64,000 bases of DNA, taken from NCBI RefSeq assembly GCF_900114625.1, contig NZ_FOZL01000001.1:1674001-1738000 (forward strand), given 5' to 3'. Numbering within the stretch: position 1 is the stretch's first letter; the number at the start of each line of letters is the position of its first letter. The DNA is from Granulicella pectinivorans. GTDB lineage: Bacteria; Acidobacteriota; Terriglobia; Terriglobales; Acidobacteriaceae. The notes below the pieces were generated by a model. The model saw only the letters and a program-made list of their open reading frames with translations, made no database searches and was not told the origin of the DNA. The position numbers and the translations under genes were made by a program. Below are positions 51,413 to 59,582 of the stretch, piece by piece.

Positions 51413-51944
51413 GGTACGCTTGGAGCCGTGCCGGAGAATGATCCTCAGCGAGGTCATGTCCGCACTGCACACAGTATACGTCCGTAATCTGCACACTGCG
51501 GAAGCACTTGCCGCACGCCGGAGCCATCTGGAACTGGCACTGCGGGCAGAAGTGGAAGTCGGAAGCCAACTCGGTCGTGCAGTTCGGGCACCGCGAAAGG
51601 ATCGGCTGACGCAGCAGGAAGTAAACCACCGCGCCAATCCCGCCCGGCATCAGGATCACCAGCAGAACCCACAGGCTCGCCGACATCTTGCGCCGCTTCA
51701 CATCCCGGCTCACATACCCGATCAGCAGCACATAGCTCGCAAACGCGGTCCCCGATGAGTAGCTCATCATCATCCGCATCGGCAGCATGCCCGGCTTGCT
51801 ATGCGGCAGATACCCATGGAAAAGGTACTGCGTCGCCACGAAGACGATCACGGAAAGAAAGATCGACCACCGCGGGATAAGGTTCAGCTCGCTGTCGCCG
51901 CCGGCATTGTCCAGATCGGTACCGCGCTTCCAGGGAATGGTCAT
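51405..51944 (-). CDS. Membrane protein with C-terminal zinc ribbon
   Basis: The 179-residue protein has three membrane segments (IFLSVIVFVATQYLF, SGTAFASYVLLIGYV, LWVLLVILMPGGIGAVVYFLL) followed by a cytoplasmic double zinc ribbon: CPNC, CPQC, CGKC and CVQC motifs in the last 60 residues. The third segment resembles the small 'PLDc_N' membrane anchor. Its role is unknown; a regulatory or protein-binding function is suggested by the operon with a sigma factor and a response regulator. The start directly abuts the stop of the upstream gene. Confidence 0.72.
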   Translation of the reverse strand: MTIPWKRGTDLDNAGGDSELNLIPRWSIFLSVIVFVATQYLFHGYLPHSKPGMLPMRMMMSYSSGTAFASYVLLIGYVSRDVKRRKMSASLWVLLVILMPGGIGAVVYFLLRQPILSRCPNCTTELASDFHFCPQCQFQMAPACGKCFRSVQITDVYCVQCGHDLAEDHSPARLQAYRD

Positions 51945-52298
51945 CTATCGATTCTCCTGTCGGCCGGAAAGATTGCTCCCCTTGAACCGCTTCAGCAACG
52001 CCACAATCAACAGCGCGCCGGTCACCGGCAGAAACCAGATCAGCAGGATCGGGAGATGAAACTTCGAGTCCAATGCATTGTCGGCGAGCATCTCGTACTC
52101 GTCGAACATGAACCAGCACGCGCACACAATCATGATGATCAGCGAGGAAGCCACCAGGATCGGCGCCCAGAGCGACCGGTTCCTGCTCTTCTGTGCCTGC
52201 ATCACCCGCGCCCGCTCCCGCACCACGCGATGCGTACGGTTCACCACCGATGCCCTGACCGTCGTCGAAGCGATCGGGTTCCGCGCCGCTGTGCTCAT
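51945..52298 (-). CDS. Small membrane protein
   Basis: The 117-residue product has a basic N-terminal third (RASVVNRTHRVVRERARVM) and two membrane segments (APILVASSLIIMIVCACWFMF and PILLIWFLPVTGALLIVALL). Its ATG overlaps the sigma-factor stop as ATGA, which makes it a candidate anti-sigma or membrane partner, though no anti-sigma motif is seen. Confidence 0.6.
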   Translation of the reverse strand: MSTAARNPIASTTVRASVVNRTHRVVRERARVMQAQKSRNRSLWAPILVASSLIIMIVCACWFMFDEYEMLADNALDSKFHLPILLIWFLPVTGALLIVALLKRFKGSNLSGRQENR

Positions 52299-52942
52299 CG
52301 CGTCGCCTCCCGAGACTGCCTCAGCGTCCGCAGCCGCTCGATCTGAGGCTTCAGCGCCGCCAGCCCGCGATACAGCCTCGACTTCACGGTCGACAGCGGA
52401 GCCCGCGTCACCCCCGCAATCTCCTCCAGCGACAACTCTTCATGGAATCTCAGCACAAGCACTTCGCGATAGTTCGGCTCCAGGCTCAGCATCACCTCGG
52501 CCAGCTCCGCGGAGTTCTCACGCGATTGAAACTGCTCCAGGGGCGATGGCCCTTCCATCACAATCTCGAACGGCCGCTCATCGTCGCCACCCTCGCGCAT
52601 CTCGTCCAGCGAACTCATCGTCCGCTTCCGCGAGAGGTCGATCACCAGGTTGCGCGCAATCGTAAAAAGCCACGTATCGAACCGCGCCCGCCCGTCGTAC
52701 TGTCCGCCCCGCATCAGAACCCGCATCCAGGTCTCCTGGAAAAGGTCCTCCGCAATCTCGCGCTTGCCCGTCAGGAACATCAGGTAGCGCAGCAGACGGT
52801 GCTGGTACAACTCGATCAGATGGTCCAGCAGCTCCGGGTCCTGGCGCTTCAAACCCCGCGCAATCGCCGCATTTTCACGCTGGTTCTCCGCAGCCATCGC
52901 GGCTTGCTGTGCGGCGGTCAACGTGATGGAAGCTGCGTTCAC
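52295..52942 (-). CDS. ECF-type RNA polymerase sigma factor
   Basis: The 215-residue protein has region 2 (DHLIELYQHRLLRYLMFLTGKREIAEDLFQETWMRVL, RFDTWLFTIARNLVID) and region 4 (LEPNYREVLVLRFHEELSLEEIAGVTRAPLSTVKSRLYRGL), fitting an ECF sigma. The acidic link between them (EMREGGDDERPFE) is longer than usual. GTG at 52942 is the assumed start; there is no clear ribosome-binding site, so an internal start is possible. It is first of a four-gene operon with two membrane proteins and the LytTR regulator. Confidence 0.88.
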   Translation of the reverse strand: MNAASITLTAAQQAAMAAENQRENAAIARGLKRQDPELLDHLIELYQHRLLRYLMFLTGKREIAEDLFQETWMRVLMRGGQYDGRARFDTWLFTIARNLVIDLSRKRTMSSLDEMREGGDDERPFEIVMEGPSPLEQFQSRENSAELAEVMLSLEPNYREVLVLRFHEELSLEEIAGVTRAPLSTVKSRLYRGLAALKPQIERLRTLRQSREATR

Positions 52943-53063
52943 AGTCGTTCGACGACCCCGTGCTTCAGAAAGTCTCTTAATCTTTAGATATTACGGTGAC
53001 TTCTTTCGAAATCTTACGACAACGCTGCACGTCGTCAACCACAAAATACGGCGATTTCGGCAG

Positions 53064-53069
53064 TAAACT
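53064..53069 (+). promoter_or_regulatory. -10-like hexamer of rlmB, leaderless
   Basis: TAAACT ends six bases before the ATG at 53076. No -35 is obvious. The spacing matches the glmS and 1174 cases. Confidence 0.4.
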
Positions 53070-53075
53070 GAATAG

Positions 53076-53864
53076 ATGGAAGTTCTCTTCGGTCTGCATC
53101 CGGTGGAAGAAGCAATACGGTCTGGCGCAAGGCCTTTGGAATCAGTCGTCGTCTCCCGCGAGCGCCGCGACGAGCGCCTCGAACGGCTCATCGCCCTCTG
53201 CCGCGCCGCTGGTGTCAGCGTCACGACAGAGTCTCGTGAGCAAATGACCAAGCTCGCCCGCACCGACCAGCATCAGGGCATCCTCGCCATCGTCAAGGAG
53301 CGCGCCTTCCTCTCCGTCGAAGACCTCCTCAAACGTCCCGCCGGACACGAAGGCAACCGCTTCTTCCTCGCCTGCGACGGCATCGAAGACCCCCACAACC
53401 TCGGAGCCCTCTTACGCACCGCCGACGCCGCAGGGGTGGACGGCGTCATCCTCCCCGAGCGCCGCGCCGTCGGCATCACCGGCACCGTCGCCAAAACCTC
53501 CGCCGGAGCCAGCGAACACGTCCGCATCGCCCGCGTCACCAACCTCGTCCGCGCCCTCGAAGTCATGAAGAAAAATAACGTCTGGGTCGTCGGCCTCGAC
53601 GAGCGCGGCTCCCCCGACTACATGGACTTCGACTTCAAGACCGACTGTGTCCTCGTTCTCGGCCGCGAAGGTGCCGGTCTCCACGATCTCGTAAAAAAGA
53701 CCTGCGATCACCTTCTCCGGATACCCATGGCCGGTATGGTTTCGTCTCTTAACGTGTCCGTCGCCGGTGCCGTCGTCATGTACGAGTCCGTCCGGCAGCG
53801 CCGCCAACCCGCCGCGCCCACCCCTCACCCGGTAAAGAAGAAGTTGAAAGGTCTTGGTTCTTGA
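53076..53864 (+). CDS. rlmB: 23S rRNA 2'-O-methyltransferase, TrmH family (RlmB-like)
   Basis: The 262-residue protein methylates a ribose in rRNA with SAM. The N-terminal substrate-binding domain starts VLFGLHPVEEAIRSG. The SPOUT knot carries the three TrmH motifs: DGIEDPHNLGALLRTADAAG (with the conserved Asn and Arg), LVLGREGAGL and IPMAGMVSSLNVSVAGAVVMYE. GlmM2251-type specificity (RlmB) is probable from the N-terminal domain, but other TrmH targets are possible. A lysine-rich tail (KKKLKGLGS) ends the protein. The stop overlaps the next gene's TTG start. Confidence 0.9.
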   Translation: MEVLFGLHPVEEAIRSGARPLESVVVSRERRDERLERLIALCRAAGVSVTTESREQMTKLARTDQHQGILAIVKERAFLSVEDLLKRPAGHEGNRFFLACDGIEDPHNLGALLRTADAAGVDGVILPERRAVGITGTVAKTSAGASEHVRIARVTNLVRALEVMKKNNVWVVGLDERGSPDYMDFDFKTDCVLVLGREGAGLHDLVKKTCDHLLRIPMAGMVSSLNVSVAGAVVMYESVRQRRQPAAPTPHPVKKKLKGLGS

Positions 53865-55870
53865 ACGAGTATCCCGGCACCACCGATCCACGCGTCACCC
53901 AAGTCTCCCCCCGCGTACAAAAGCCGGCCCCGCCAGAAAACTCTGTCATCCTGAGCGAAGGTTTGCGAGCTCCTGGCGCAAACCTCTCGCGCGACAGAGT
54001 CCTGCTCGCCATCGCCGCCTGCGCCATCTCGATCGGCGCCCTCGCACAGGACGCTCCTGCCGCCCCGCCGCAGGGCAAGGTGCTCTTCTCCCGCGACACC
54101 GCGACCGCCACACCGCAAGCCGAGCCCGAAAAGCCCACCCTCGCCACCGAGATCCTCCCCGAAGTCACCGACGCCGAGCGCACCGCACCCCACATCACCG
54201 CGTACGACCTCGATCTGCATCTCGCCGCCGCCAAATCCGGCCTCACCACCCGCGCAGGCCTCACCATCCGTAACGACGGCACGCAACCCATGACCCGTCT
54301 GGTCCTCTCCATCTCCTCCACCCTGCGCTGGGAGAGCATCTCGACCGCCACCGCTGCCCTCACCTTCCAGCAGCACCTCATCAACACCGACGCCGACCAC
54401 ACCGGCGGTGCCGACGAGGCCGTCATCACCCTCGCCGAGCCCCTCGCCCCCGGCGACTCCATCGTCCTCCGCGCCCTCTACTCCGGCACCATCGAGCGCA
54501 GCTCCGGCCGACTCGATCGCATCGGGGCCCCAGCCGATCAGGCCGAGCGCACCGACTGGGATCAGATCGGCCGCGAAACCGCCCTGCGCGGCTTCGGCGA
54601 GGTCCTCTGGTACCCCGTAGCCGCCGCGCCCGCCCTCCTCGGCGACGGAGCCAAACTCTTTGAGGCCATCGGCCTCGCCCGCCTCCAGGCCCGCACCACC
54701 ACCGCCCGCCTGCGCCTTACCGTCGAGTACATCGGCGAAGCCCCGCACTCCGCCTACTTCTGCGGACGCCTCGAACGCCTCACTGCGACCAGCGAAAATC
54801 AGGACGTTCCCGTTGCCGAATCCCCCGGCATCGCCACGGCCGAGTTTCCCGCCCGGACCCTCGGCTTCCGCACCATGAGCCTCTTCGTCACCGAAAAGCC
54901 CGAGACCATGAGCGACGGCGACCTCCTCTCCGCGGTCACGGAAAACGACGCGGCCTTCAAGGCCTCCGTCGCCGCCGCCCAGACCGTCCAGCCCCTCCTC
55001 GCCGAGTGGTACGGAGCCGAGGGCCCCCTCGAACCCCTCCGCATGATCGACCACCCCGGCCAGCCCTTCGAAGACGGCGCTCTGGTCGTCACCCCCATGG
55101 CCGCCGCCGCACCCGCGGCCATGGCCCCGGCCATGGTCGAAGCACTCAGCCACGTCTGGATCAACTCCCGCCAGCCCTGGATCGCCGAAGGCCTCGCCCA
55201 GTTCGACTATCTTCTCTGGATCGAGCGCACCGACGGCCGCGAAACCGCCGACCGCGAACTCAGCCGCGAACTCGTTCCCTTGGCCCTGGTGGAACCCGCC
55301 GGAACCGGCACAGGCCAACCCCTCACCCAGGCCCACGACGAGGTCTACCTGCGCGCCAAGTCCGCCGCCATCTTCTGGATGCTCCGCTCCATCGTTGGCG
55401 ACGACGTCCTCAAGGATGTCCTCAAGTCGTACCGGCGCGAGGTCAAGGGCGACGACGAACCCAAACGCCTCCAGCAGATGCTCGAGCACAAGACCGGCAA
55501 CAGCCTCTCCTGGTTCTTTGACGACTGGGTCTACGCCGATAAGGGCCTCCCCGATCTCTCCATCGTGCAGGTCACCCCCCGCCAGCTTCCCGCAACCGGT
55601 GCCAAGATGCGCGAGCAGGGAGCCGTGGGCAGTTGGCTGGTTGCGGTCGAGGTTCGGAACGAGGGCGACGCCATCGCCGAGGTCCCGGTCACGGTCCGCT
55701 CCGGAACCCTCACCGCCACAGAGCGCCTCCGCATCCCCGGCAAGACCTCCGCCTCCACCCGCATCCTCTTCGAAAAGGTTCCCGAAGAGGTCGTGGTCGG
55801 CGACGGCGAAGTCCCCGAGATGCGCGTCAGCCGCCACACCCGCCGGGTCACCATCGAGCCAACCAAGTAA
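53861..55870 (+). CDS. Secreted M1-like protein lacking a zinc ligand
   Basis: The 669-residue protein shows an M1-type layout: a beta-domain (YDLDLHLAAAKSGLTTRAGLTI), then VEALSHVWINSRQPWIAEGLAQF, where the M1 motif HExxHxW is VEALSHVW and the first His is Val. The downstream E of 'W..EG.a.f' is kept. Zinc binding is thus probably lost, and it may be a scaffold or use another site. The signal peptide (VLLAIAACAISIGALAQ) lies about 45 residues from the TTG at 53861, and a 59-bp palindromic repeat sits in between. TTG at 53963 would give a normal signal peptide. It overlaps the rlmB stop. Confidence 0.75.
   Translation: MNEYPGTTDPRVTQVSPRVQKPAPPENSVILSEGLRAPGANLSRDRVLLAIAACAISIGALAQDAPAAPPQGKVLFSRDTATATPQAEPEKPTLATEILPEVTDAERTAPHITAYDLDLHLAAAKSGLTTRAGLTIRNDGTQPMTRLVLSISSTLRWESISTATAALTFQQHLINTDADHTGGADEAVITLAEPLAPGDSIVLRALYSGTIERSSGRLDRIGAPADQAERTDWDQIGRETALRGFGEVLWYPVAAAPALLGDGAKLFEAIGLARLQARTTTARLRLTVEYIGEAPHSAYFCGRLERLTATSENQDVPVAESPGIATAEFPARTLGFRTMSLFVTEKPETMSDGDLLSAVTENDAAFKASVAAAQTVQPLLAEWYGAEGPLEPLRMIDHPGQPFEDGALVVTPMAAAAPAAMAPAMVEALSHVWINSRQPWIAEGLAQFDYLLWIERTDGRETADRELSRELVPLALVEPAGTGTGQPLTQAHDEVYLRAKSAAIFWMLRSIVGDDVLKDVLKSYRREVKGDDEPKRLQQMLEHKTGNSLSWFFDDWVYADKGLPDLSIVQVTPRQLPATGAKMREQGAVGSWLVAVEVRNEGDAIAEVPVTVRSGTLTATERLRIPGKTSASTRILFEKVPEEVVVGDGEVPEMRVSRHTRRVTIEPTK
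53941..53999. repeat. Nested palindromic repeat (REP/MITE-like)
   Basis: Outer arms CTCTGTC (53941-53947) and GACAGAG (53993-53999) enclose AGGTTTGCG (53959-53967) and CGCAAACCT (53977-53985). The element lies between rlmB and the signal peptide of the next gene and reads VILSEGLRAPGANLS in that frame. The 'GTCATCCTGAGCGAAG' half is, from memory, a recurrent intergenic sequence in Acidobacteria. Confidence 0.6.
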
Positions 55871-56193
55871 CCGAAGCCCTCTCAGTCGCCCTTGCGATTA
55901 CTGCAGTTGTAGTTGCCGTTGCCTGTTTCTTCCAGAGAGCCAATTGAAGCACCCCAGTGCGGTAATCGAAGCAAAAACAAACCAATTTTTGGTAGCGGCG
56001 TTTCACCACAAAAAGCCCACAAAATCCACGCAAAATCCCACGTTTGACCGCACCAAATCTCCCTGGTAAAACATCAGGAAATCCGTGCCGCCACCCCTTA
56101 ACTCGCGTAGAAAACCATACTTACAAGAAGCAACAAGATTCGGCACAAACCATACCAATGTTGAACCCTTTTTTAGCCCGGAGGTCCGACCTC
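55871..56193. other. Intergenic AT-richer stretch
   Basis: The gap between converging genes holds no gene or strong terminator. It is A-rich with many 'CACAAAA' and 'CCACG' words, so low complexity. A weak (CCAAT, TTGG) symmetry near 55980 is not convincing. Confidence 0.45.
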
Positions 56194-57855
56194 TTAGCGC
56201 CGGCGACGCTTCGGAATGGTCCGCTCAGCAGCCGCCTGCCACGTCTGCGCAGCGCCCCACGGACGGCTCGAAGTGATGTCCAGATGGATCGGAGTCGTTG
56301 GTGCCGCGCTCGCCGGAAGCACGTCGTTCAGCCCATCCCCAAACTGCGGCAGAGCCGCCGAAAGAGCCGCCATCCGCTGTACCGTGGCGTTCCCCGTCAG
56401 ATGGAAGCTCGTCCCCGCAGGGTCGAAACGTCCCTCCACAACCGCCGGCTCCCGCCCGCCAAGCGTGATGGTCGTAGGCAGCAGCAACAGCGTGGAAGGC
56501 GAACCCGCCGCAGCAGAATGCCGTCCCTTCACCGGGGCAGGCTCATCCGCAGGCTGCACGGTCAGATCGCCCAACAAAACAGGGGACTTATCATCGGGTG
56601 ACGTCTGAATCGTCCCTGCCTTCCAGGTGAAGGCCCCCGTAATCGCCGGAGTATCCTTGGTCCCCGGCTGCCACATCAGCTTGCCGCTGACGCTTCCACC
56701 CAGCGTCAGTTGCTCGGGAATGCGCTGGCTCAGCGTCTGCAGCATGCCGGTCAGGTCCCGCGCCGGTGTTGCAGGCAGCTCAACGCTCACCGTCGCATTT
56801 CCCGGCTGCCGCACGTCGGGCAGCGATCCTGAGACCGTCAGGTACGGAGCACTGCCGCCATTCGGAATCGCGCATTGCGCCGTCGTAATGGCGTGGAAGG
56901 AGCTTGCGATCGTCGCCGTGCACTCCGTGGTCATCGCCAGCGGATGCGTCGGAACGAAGTCCGAGCGGTGCGCGTCCTCGACATGCAAACGGGTATGTAT
57001 CTCGTTGGTTCCAATGGTTCCCAGCGCGGAGGCCGAAAGCGTCATCTCGCCCCGCCAGTCCGCATCCCGTCCCAGCACGATGCGGCTCACCTCGCCCAGC
57101 GGAGCAGCCTTCCACTCGCCGTGCAGGTCGATTGGAATCTGGTCGATCCTCGTCGAGCGCCCCAACGTCCCATCCAGGTGCAGCACACCTGCATACCCCA
57201 CCGGGAGGTCCGTACGCGTAGGATGCGCCGTAATCCGGAAGTGCCAGGTCCCCGGATCCGGCAGCCACAGCGAAAAGTCGGAATCGGTCAGCGAAAACGG
57301 GCTCTTCAACTGGTCCAGCTTCAGGTTCAGCCGGGCTCCGGTCGCTTCAATGTAAGGGAATCGAGGCTGTGGTCCGGCCTTGGGCTGCGCGGTCGGCGCC
57401 GCCTCGATATGCGCGGCCTGCAGCAGAATCGAGTCGACGTTCCACGCGCCCTGCGCCGTGTGTACCAGGTTGATCGACGGTTCCGTCAGCGAGATCGTGG
57501 AGAACTCCACACGCCGCCGCCAGAGGCTCGAAATCCGCAGCGTGGCGTGAACCGAATTCGCCCGGATGGTCGGCTCATTGCCAAACGCCGGGTCCTCGCT
57601 CACGACGAAGTTATCCAGCGTAAGTCCCGGCAAAGGCAGAAGATTCAGCGTCACGTTGTCCAGATGCACCGGCCGCCCCAGGCTCTCGGAGATGCTCGTC
57701 GTAATCCGCTTCTGGTAGCGGTTCACGTTCACGTAGGGCGGAATCAGCACCAGCAGCAGAAGCGCCACCAGCACGCCGAGCACCACCCAGAGCCGCCGGT
57801 AGAAGGGCGTGCGCGGGGCGAGGGTCGGCTGGTCGAGTTGGGTCGGTTCGGGCAC
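56194..57855 (-). CDS. AsmA family envelope protein
   Basis: The 553-residue protein has an N-terminal membrane anchor (LWVVLGVLVALLLLVLIPPYVNVNRY), followed by the AsmA opening RITTSISESLGRPVHLDNVTLNLLPLPGLTLDNF and long beta-rich repeats. AsmA-like proteins form grooves that move lipids between the membranes. The GTG start overlaps the upstream lepB stop (TAGTG), so it is the last gene of the rnc-lepB operon. A C-terminal basic end (RTIPKRRRR) is unusual. Length is within the family range. Confidence 0.8.
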   Translation of the reverse strand: MPEPTQLDQPTLAPRTPFYRRLWVVLGVLVALLLLVLIPPYVNVNRYQKRITTSISESLGRPVHLDNVTLNLLPLPGLTLDNFVVSEDPAFGNEPTIRANSVHATLRISSLWRRRVEFSTISLTEPSINLVHTAQGAWNVDSILLQAAHIEAAPTAQPKAGPQPRFPYIEATGARLNLKLDQLKSPFSLTDSDFSLWLPDPGTWHFRITAHPTRTDLPVGYAGVLHLDGTLGRSTRIDQIPIDLHGEWKAAPLGEVSRIVLGRDADWRGEMTLSASALGTIGTNEIHTRLHVEDAHRSDFVPTHPLAMTTECTATIASSFHAITTAQCAIPNGGSAPYLTVSGSLPDVRQPGNATVSVELPATPARDLTGMLQTLSQRIPEQLTLGGSVSGKLMWQPGTKDTPAITGAFTWKAGTIQTSPDDKSPVLLGDLTVQPADEPAPVKGRHSAAAGSPSTLLLLPTTITLGGREPAVVEGRFDPAGTSFHLTGNATVQRMAALSAALPQFGDGLNDVLPASAAPTTPIHLDITSSRPWGAAQTWQAAAERTIPKRRRR

Positions 57856-58676
57856 TATTTGATCAGGTGGAGGGTCCGGCTCCAGCGTGTTCCGTCGAAG
57901 ATGTGAATGACGACGTGGAACATGAACGCCACACGGTCGCCCATGCCCTGCTTGTCGATCTGGTCAGCCGGCGTCTGGAACGACCAGTACACGAAAAGCG
58001 GCCTGCCGACGATGTTCTCCCGCGGCACAAACCCCCAGAACCGCCCATCGAGCGATTCCGTCCGGTTGTCGCCCATGGCGAACACCTTCCCGGGCGGCAC
58101 GACAAGGTCGTCGCCCACGATGTGCGTCGGCATATCCTCAGCCCACTGCGCCGTAATGTCATACCCCTGGCTGGGCGGAACGGAAGGGAAGTCATCGCGA
58201 TACGGGTTGTACGCGTCGTTCGGATCGCCCGTCTGCCCCGGCTTGGCGGCAAACGGCTCGTTCTGCGCCACGCCATTCAGAAACAACACGCCATTGCGCA
58301 GGTGAATCCTGTCTCCCGGCAGACCGATGGCCCGCTTCACCAGAAAGAGGTCCGGCGTCTCAGGATTCGGCTTCAGAAAAACAATGACATCGCCCCGCTG
58401 AATATCCCGGTAATGCATAAAGAAAGCCCACTTCGTCGGCGGCGCGAACGACACACGATCGACCAGCACATGGTCGCCGATGAGCAGCGTCTTCACCATG
58501 GAAGCGGAGGGAATCTCGAAGTTCTGAAAGATAAAAGCCATCACAAACAGCCCGACGGCGAGCACGCTGGAGATCGAAGCAAGCGATTCGAGAGGGGTCT
58601 CGGTCTCGTCTTTCTTCTGGGGCGTTTCTGCAGTCGGTTCGATTTCTTCTGTCGCTGTGTTCGTCTGGCTGGCCAA
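57855..58676 (-). CDS. lepB: Signal peptidase I (first of three)
   Basis: The 273-residue enzyme cuts Sec signal peptides at the outer face of the inner membrane. The anchor is LAVGLFVMAFIFQNF, and the catalytic Ser is in IPSASMVKTLLIGDHVLVD. The Lys is in FLVKRAIGLPGDRIHL; VFAMGDNRTESLDGRFWGFV is the signature 3. TTG at 58676 is chosen because GGAGAG lies four bases upstream. About three-quarters of the residues match the next lepB, so it is a recent duplicate. Both copies have an insert around DPNDAYNPYRDDFPSVPPSQG. Confidence 0.93.
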   Translation of the reverse strand: MASQTNTATEEIEPTAETPQKKDETETPLESLASISSVLAVGLFVMAFIFQNFEIPSASMVKTLLIGDHVLVDRVSFAPPTKWAFFMHYRDIQRGDVIVFLKPNPETPDLFLVKRAIGLPGDRIHLRNGVLFLNGVAQNEPFAAKPGQTGDPNDAYNPYRDDFPSVPPSQGYDITAQWAEDMPTHIVGDDLVVPPGKVFAMGDNRTESLDGRFWGFVPRENIVGRPLFVYWSFQTPADQIDKQGMGDRVAFMFHVVIHIFDGTRWSRTLHLIK

Positions 58677-58737
58677 GGCGCTCTCCGTTGGTTGTTGTGT
58701 CAGTGTACCTTGTGGGTGCCTCGCGGAGTAGATGCGC

Positions 58738-59553
58738 CTACGTGATCCGGTGGAGCGTTCTGGTCCAGCGGGTTCCATCGAAGATGTGCAGCATGACGTG
58801 GAACATGAAGCCGATGCGCTCTCCGACGCCTTGCTTTTCGGCCTGCTCGGGGGGTGTCCGGAACGACCAGTAGACGAACAACGGCGTGCCTACGATGTTT
58901 TCGCGAGGGACGAATCCCCAGAAACGGGCGTCGAGCGACTGGGTGCGGTGGTCGCCCATGGCGAAGACCTTACCCGGCGGCACAACGAGATCCTCGCCGA
59001 CGATGTGGGAGGGCATGTCTTCGGCCCACTCGGCGGTGAGGTTGTAGCCCTGGCTGGCGGGCACGGAGGGAAAGTCGTCGCGATAGGGGGTGTAGGCATC
59101 GTTGGGGTCGTTCGTATCGCCTGGTTTGGCGGCGAAGGGCTCGTTCTGCGCGACGCCGTTCAGGTACAGGATGCCGTTGCGGAGATGAATGCGATCGCCG
59201 GGAAGTCCGATGGCACGCTTGACGAGGAAGAGCTCGGGGGGATCGGGCGGCACAGGGTTCGGCTTGAAGAAGACGATCACGTCGCCGCGGTGGACCTCGC
59301 GGTATGGCATGAAGAATGCCCACTTTGTCGGCGGGGGAAAGCCGGTGCGATTGACCAGAACGTGATCGCCGACCAGAAGCGTCTTCTCCATCGAACCCGA
59401 CGGAATCTCGAAGTTCTGGAAGATAAAGGCCATGACGAAGAGGCCGATGGCGAGCACGCTGGCAATGGAGGCGAGCGACTCCAGAGGCGTCTCGCTCCGG
59501 ACCTCGGGCTCCTGCTGCGCTTTCTCGGTGGGTCTTGGATCTTCCGTGGACAT
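58738..59553 (-). CDS. lepB: Signal peptidase I (second of three)
   Basis: The 271-residue paralogue has the Ser in IPSGSMEKTLLVGDHVLVN, the Lys in FLVKRAIGLPGDRIHL and the VFAMGDHRTQSLDARFWGFV signature. Note His for Asn in the GDN motif (GDHRTQ), a change in a conserved position. MSTEDPRP at 59551-59553 is chosen. The C-terminal RTPPEQAEKQGVGERIGFMFH matches the first copy. Both genes likely arose by tandem duplication, and may process different substrates. Confidence 0.92.
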   Translation of the reverse strand: MSTEDPRPTEKAQQEPEVRSETPLESLASIASVLAIGLFVMAFIFQNFEIPSGSMEKTLLVGDHVLVNRTGFPPPTKWAFFMPYREVHRGDVIVFFKPNPVPPDPPELFLVKRAIGLPGDRIHLRNGILYLNGVAQNEPFAAKPGDTNDPNDAYTPYRDDFPSVPASQGYNLTAEWAEDMPSHIVGEDLVVPPGKVFAMGDHRTQSLDARFWGFVPRENIVGTPLFVYWSFRTPPEQAEKQGVGERIGFMFHVMLHIFDGTRWTRTLHRIT

Positions 59554-59582
59554 AATATTCGTACTCCGTGGTGGTTCCAATC

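Noticed and set aside
53825..55837. 670-codon open frame antisense to the M1-like gene
   Set aside because: Glycine-rich antisense shadow; the plus strand encodes a recognisable secreted protein.
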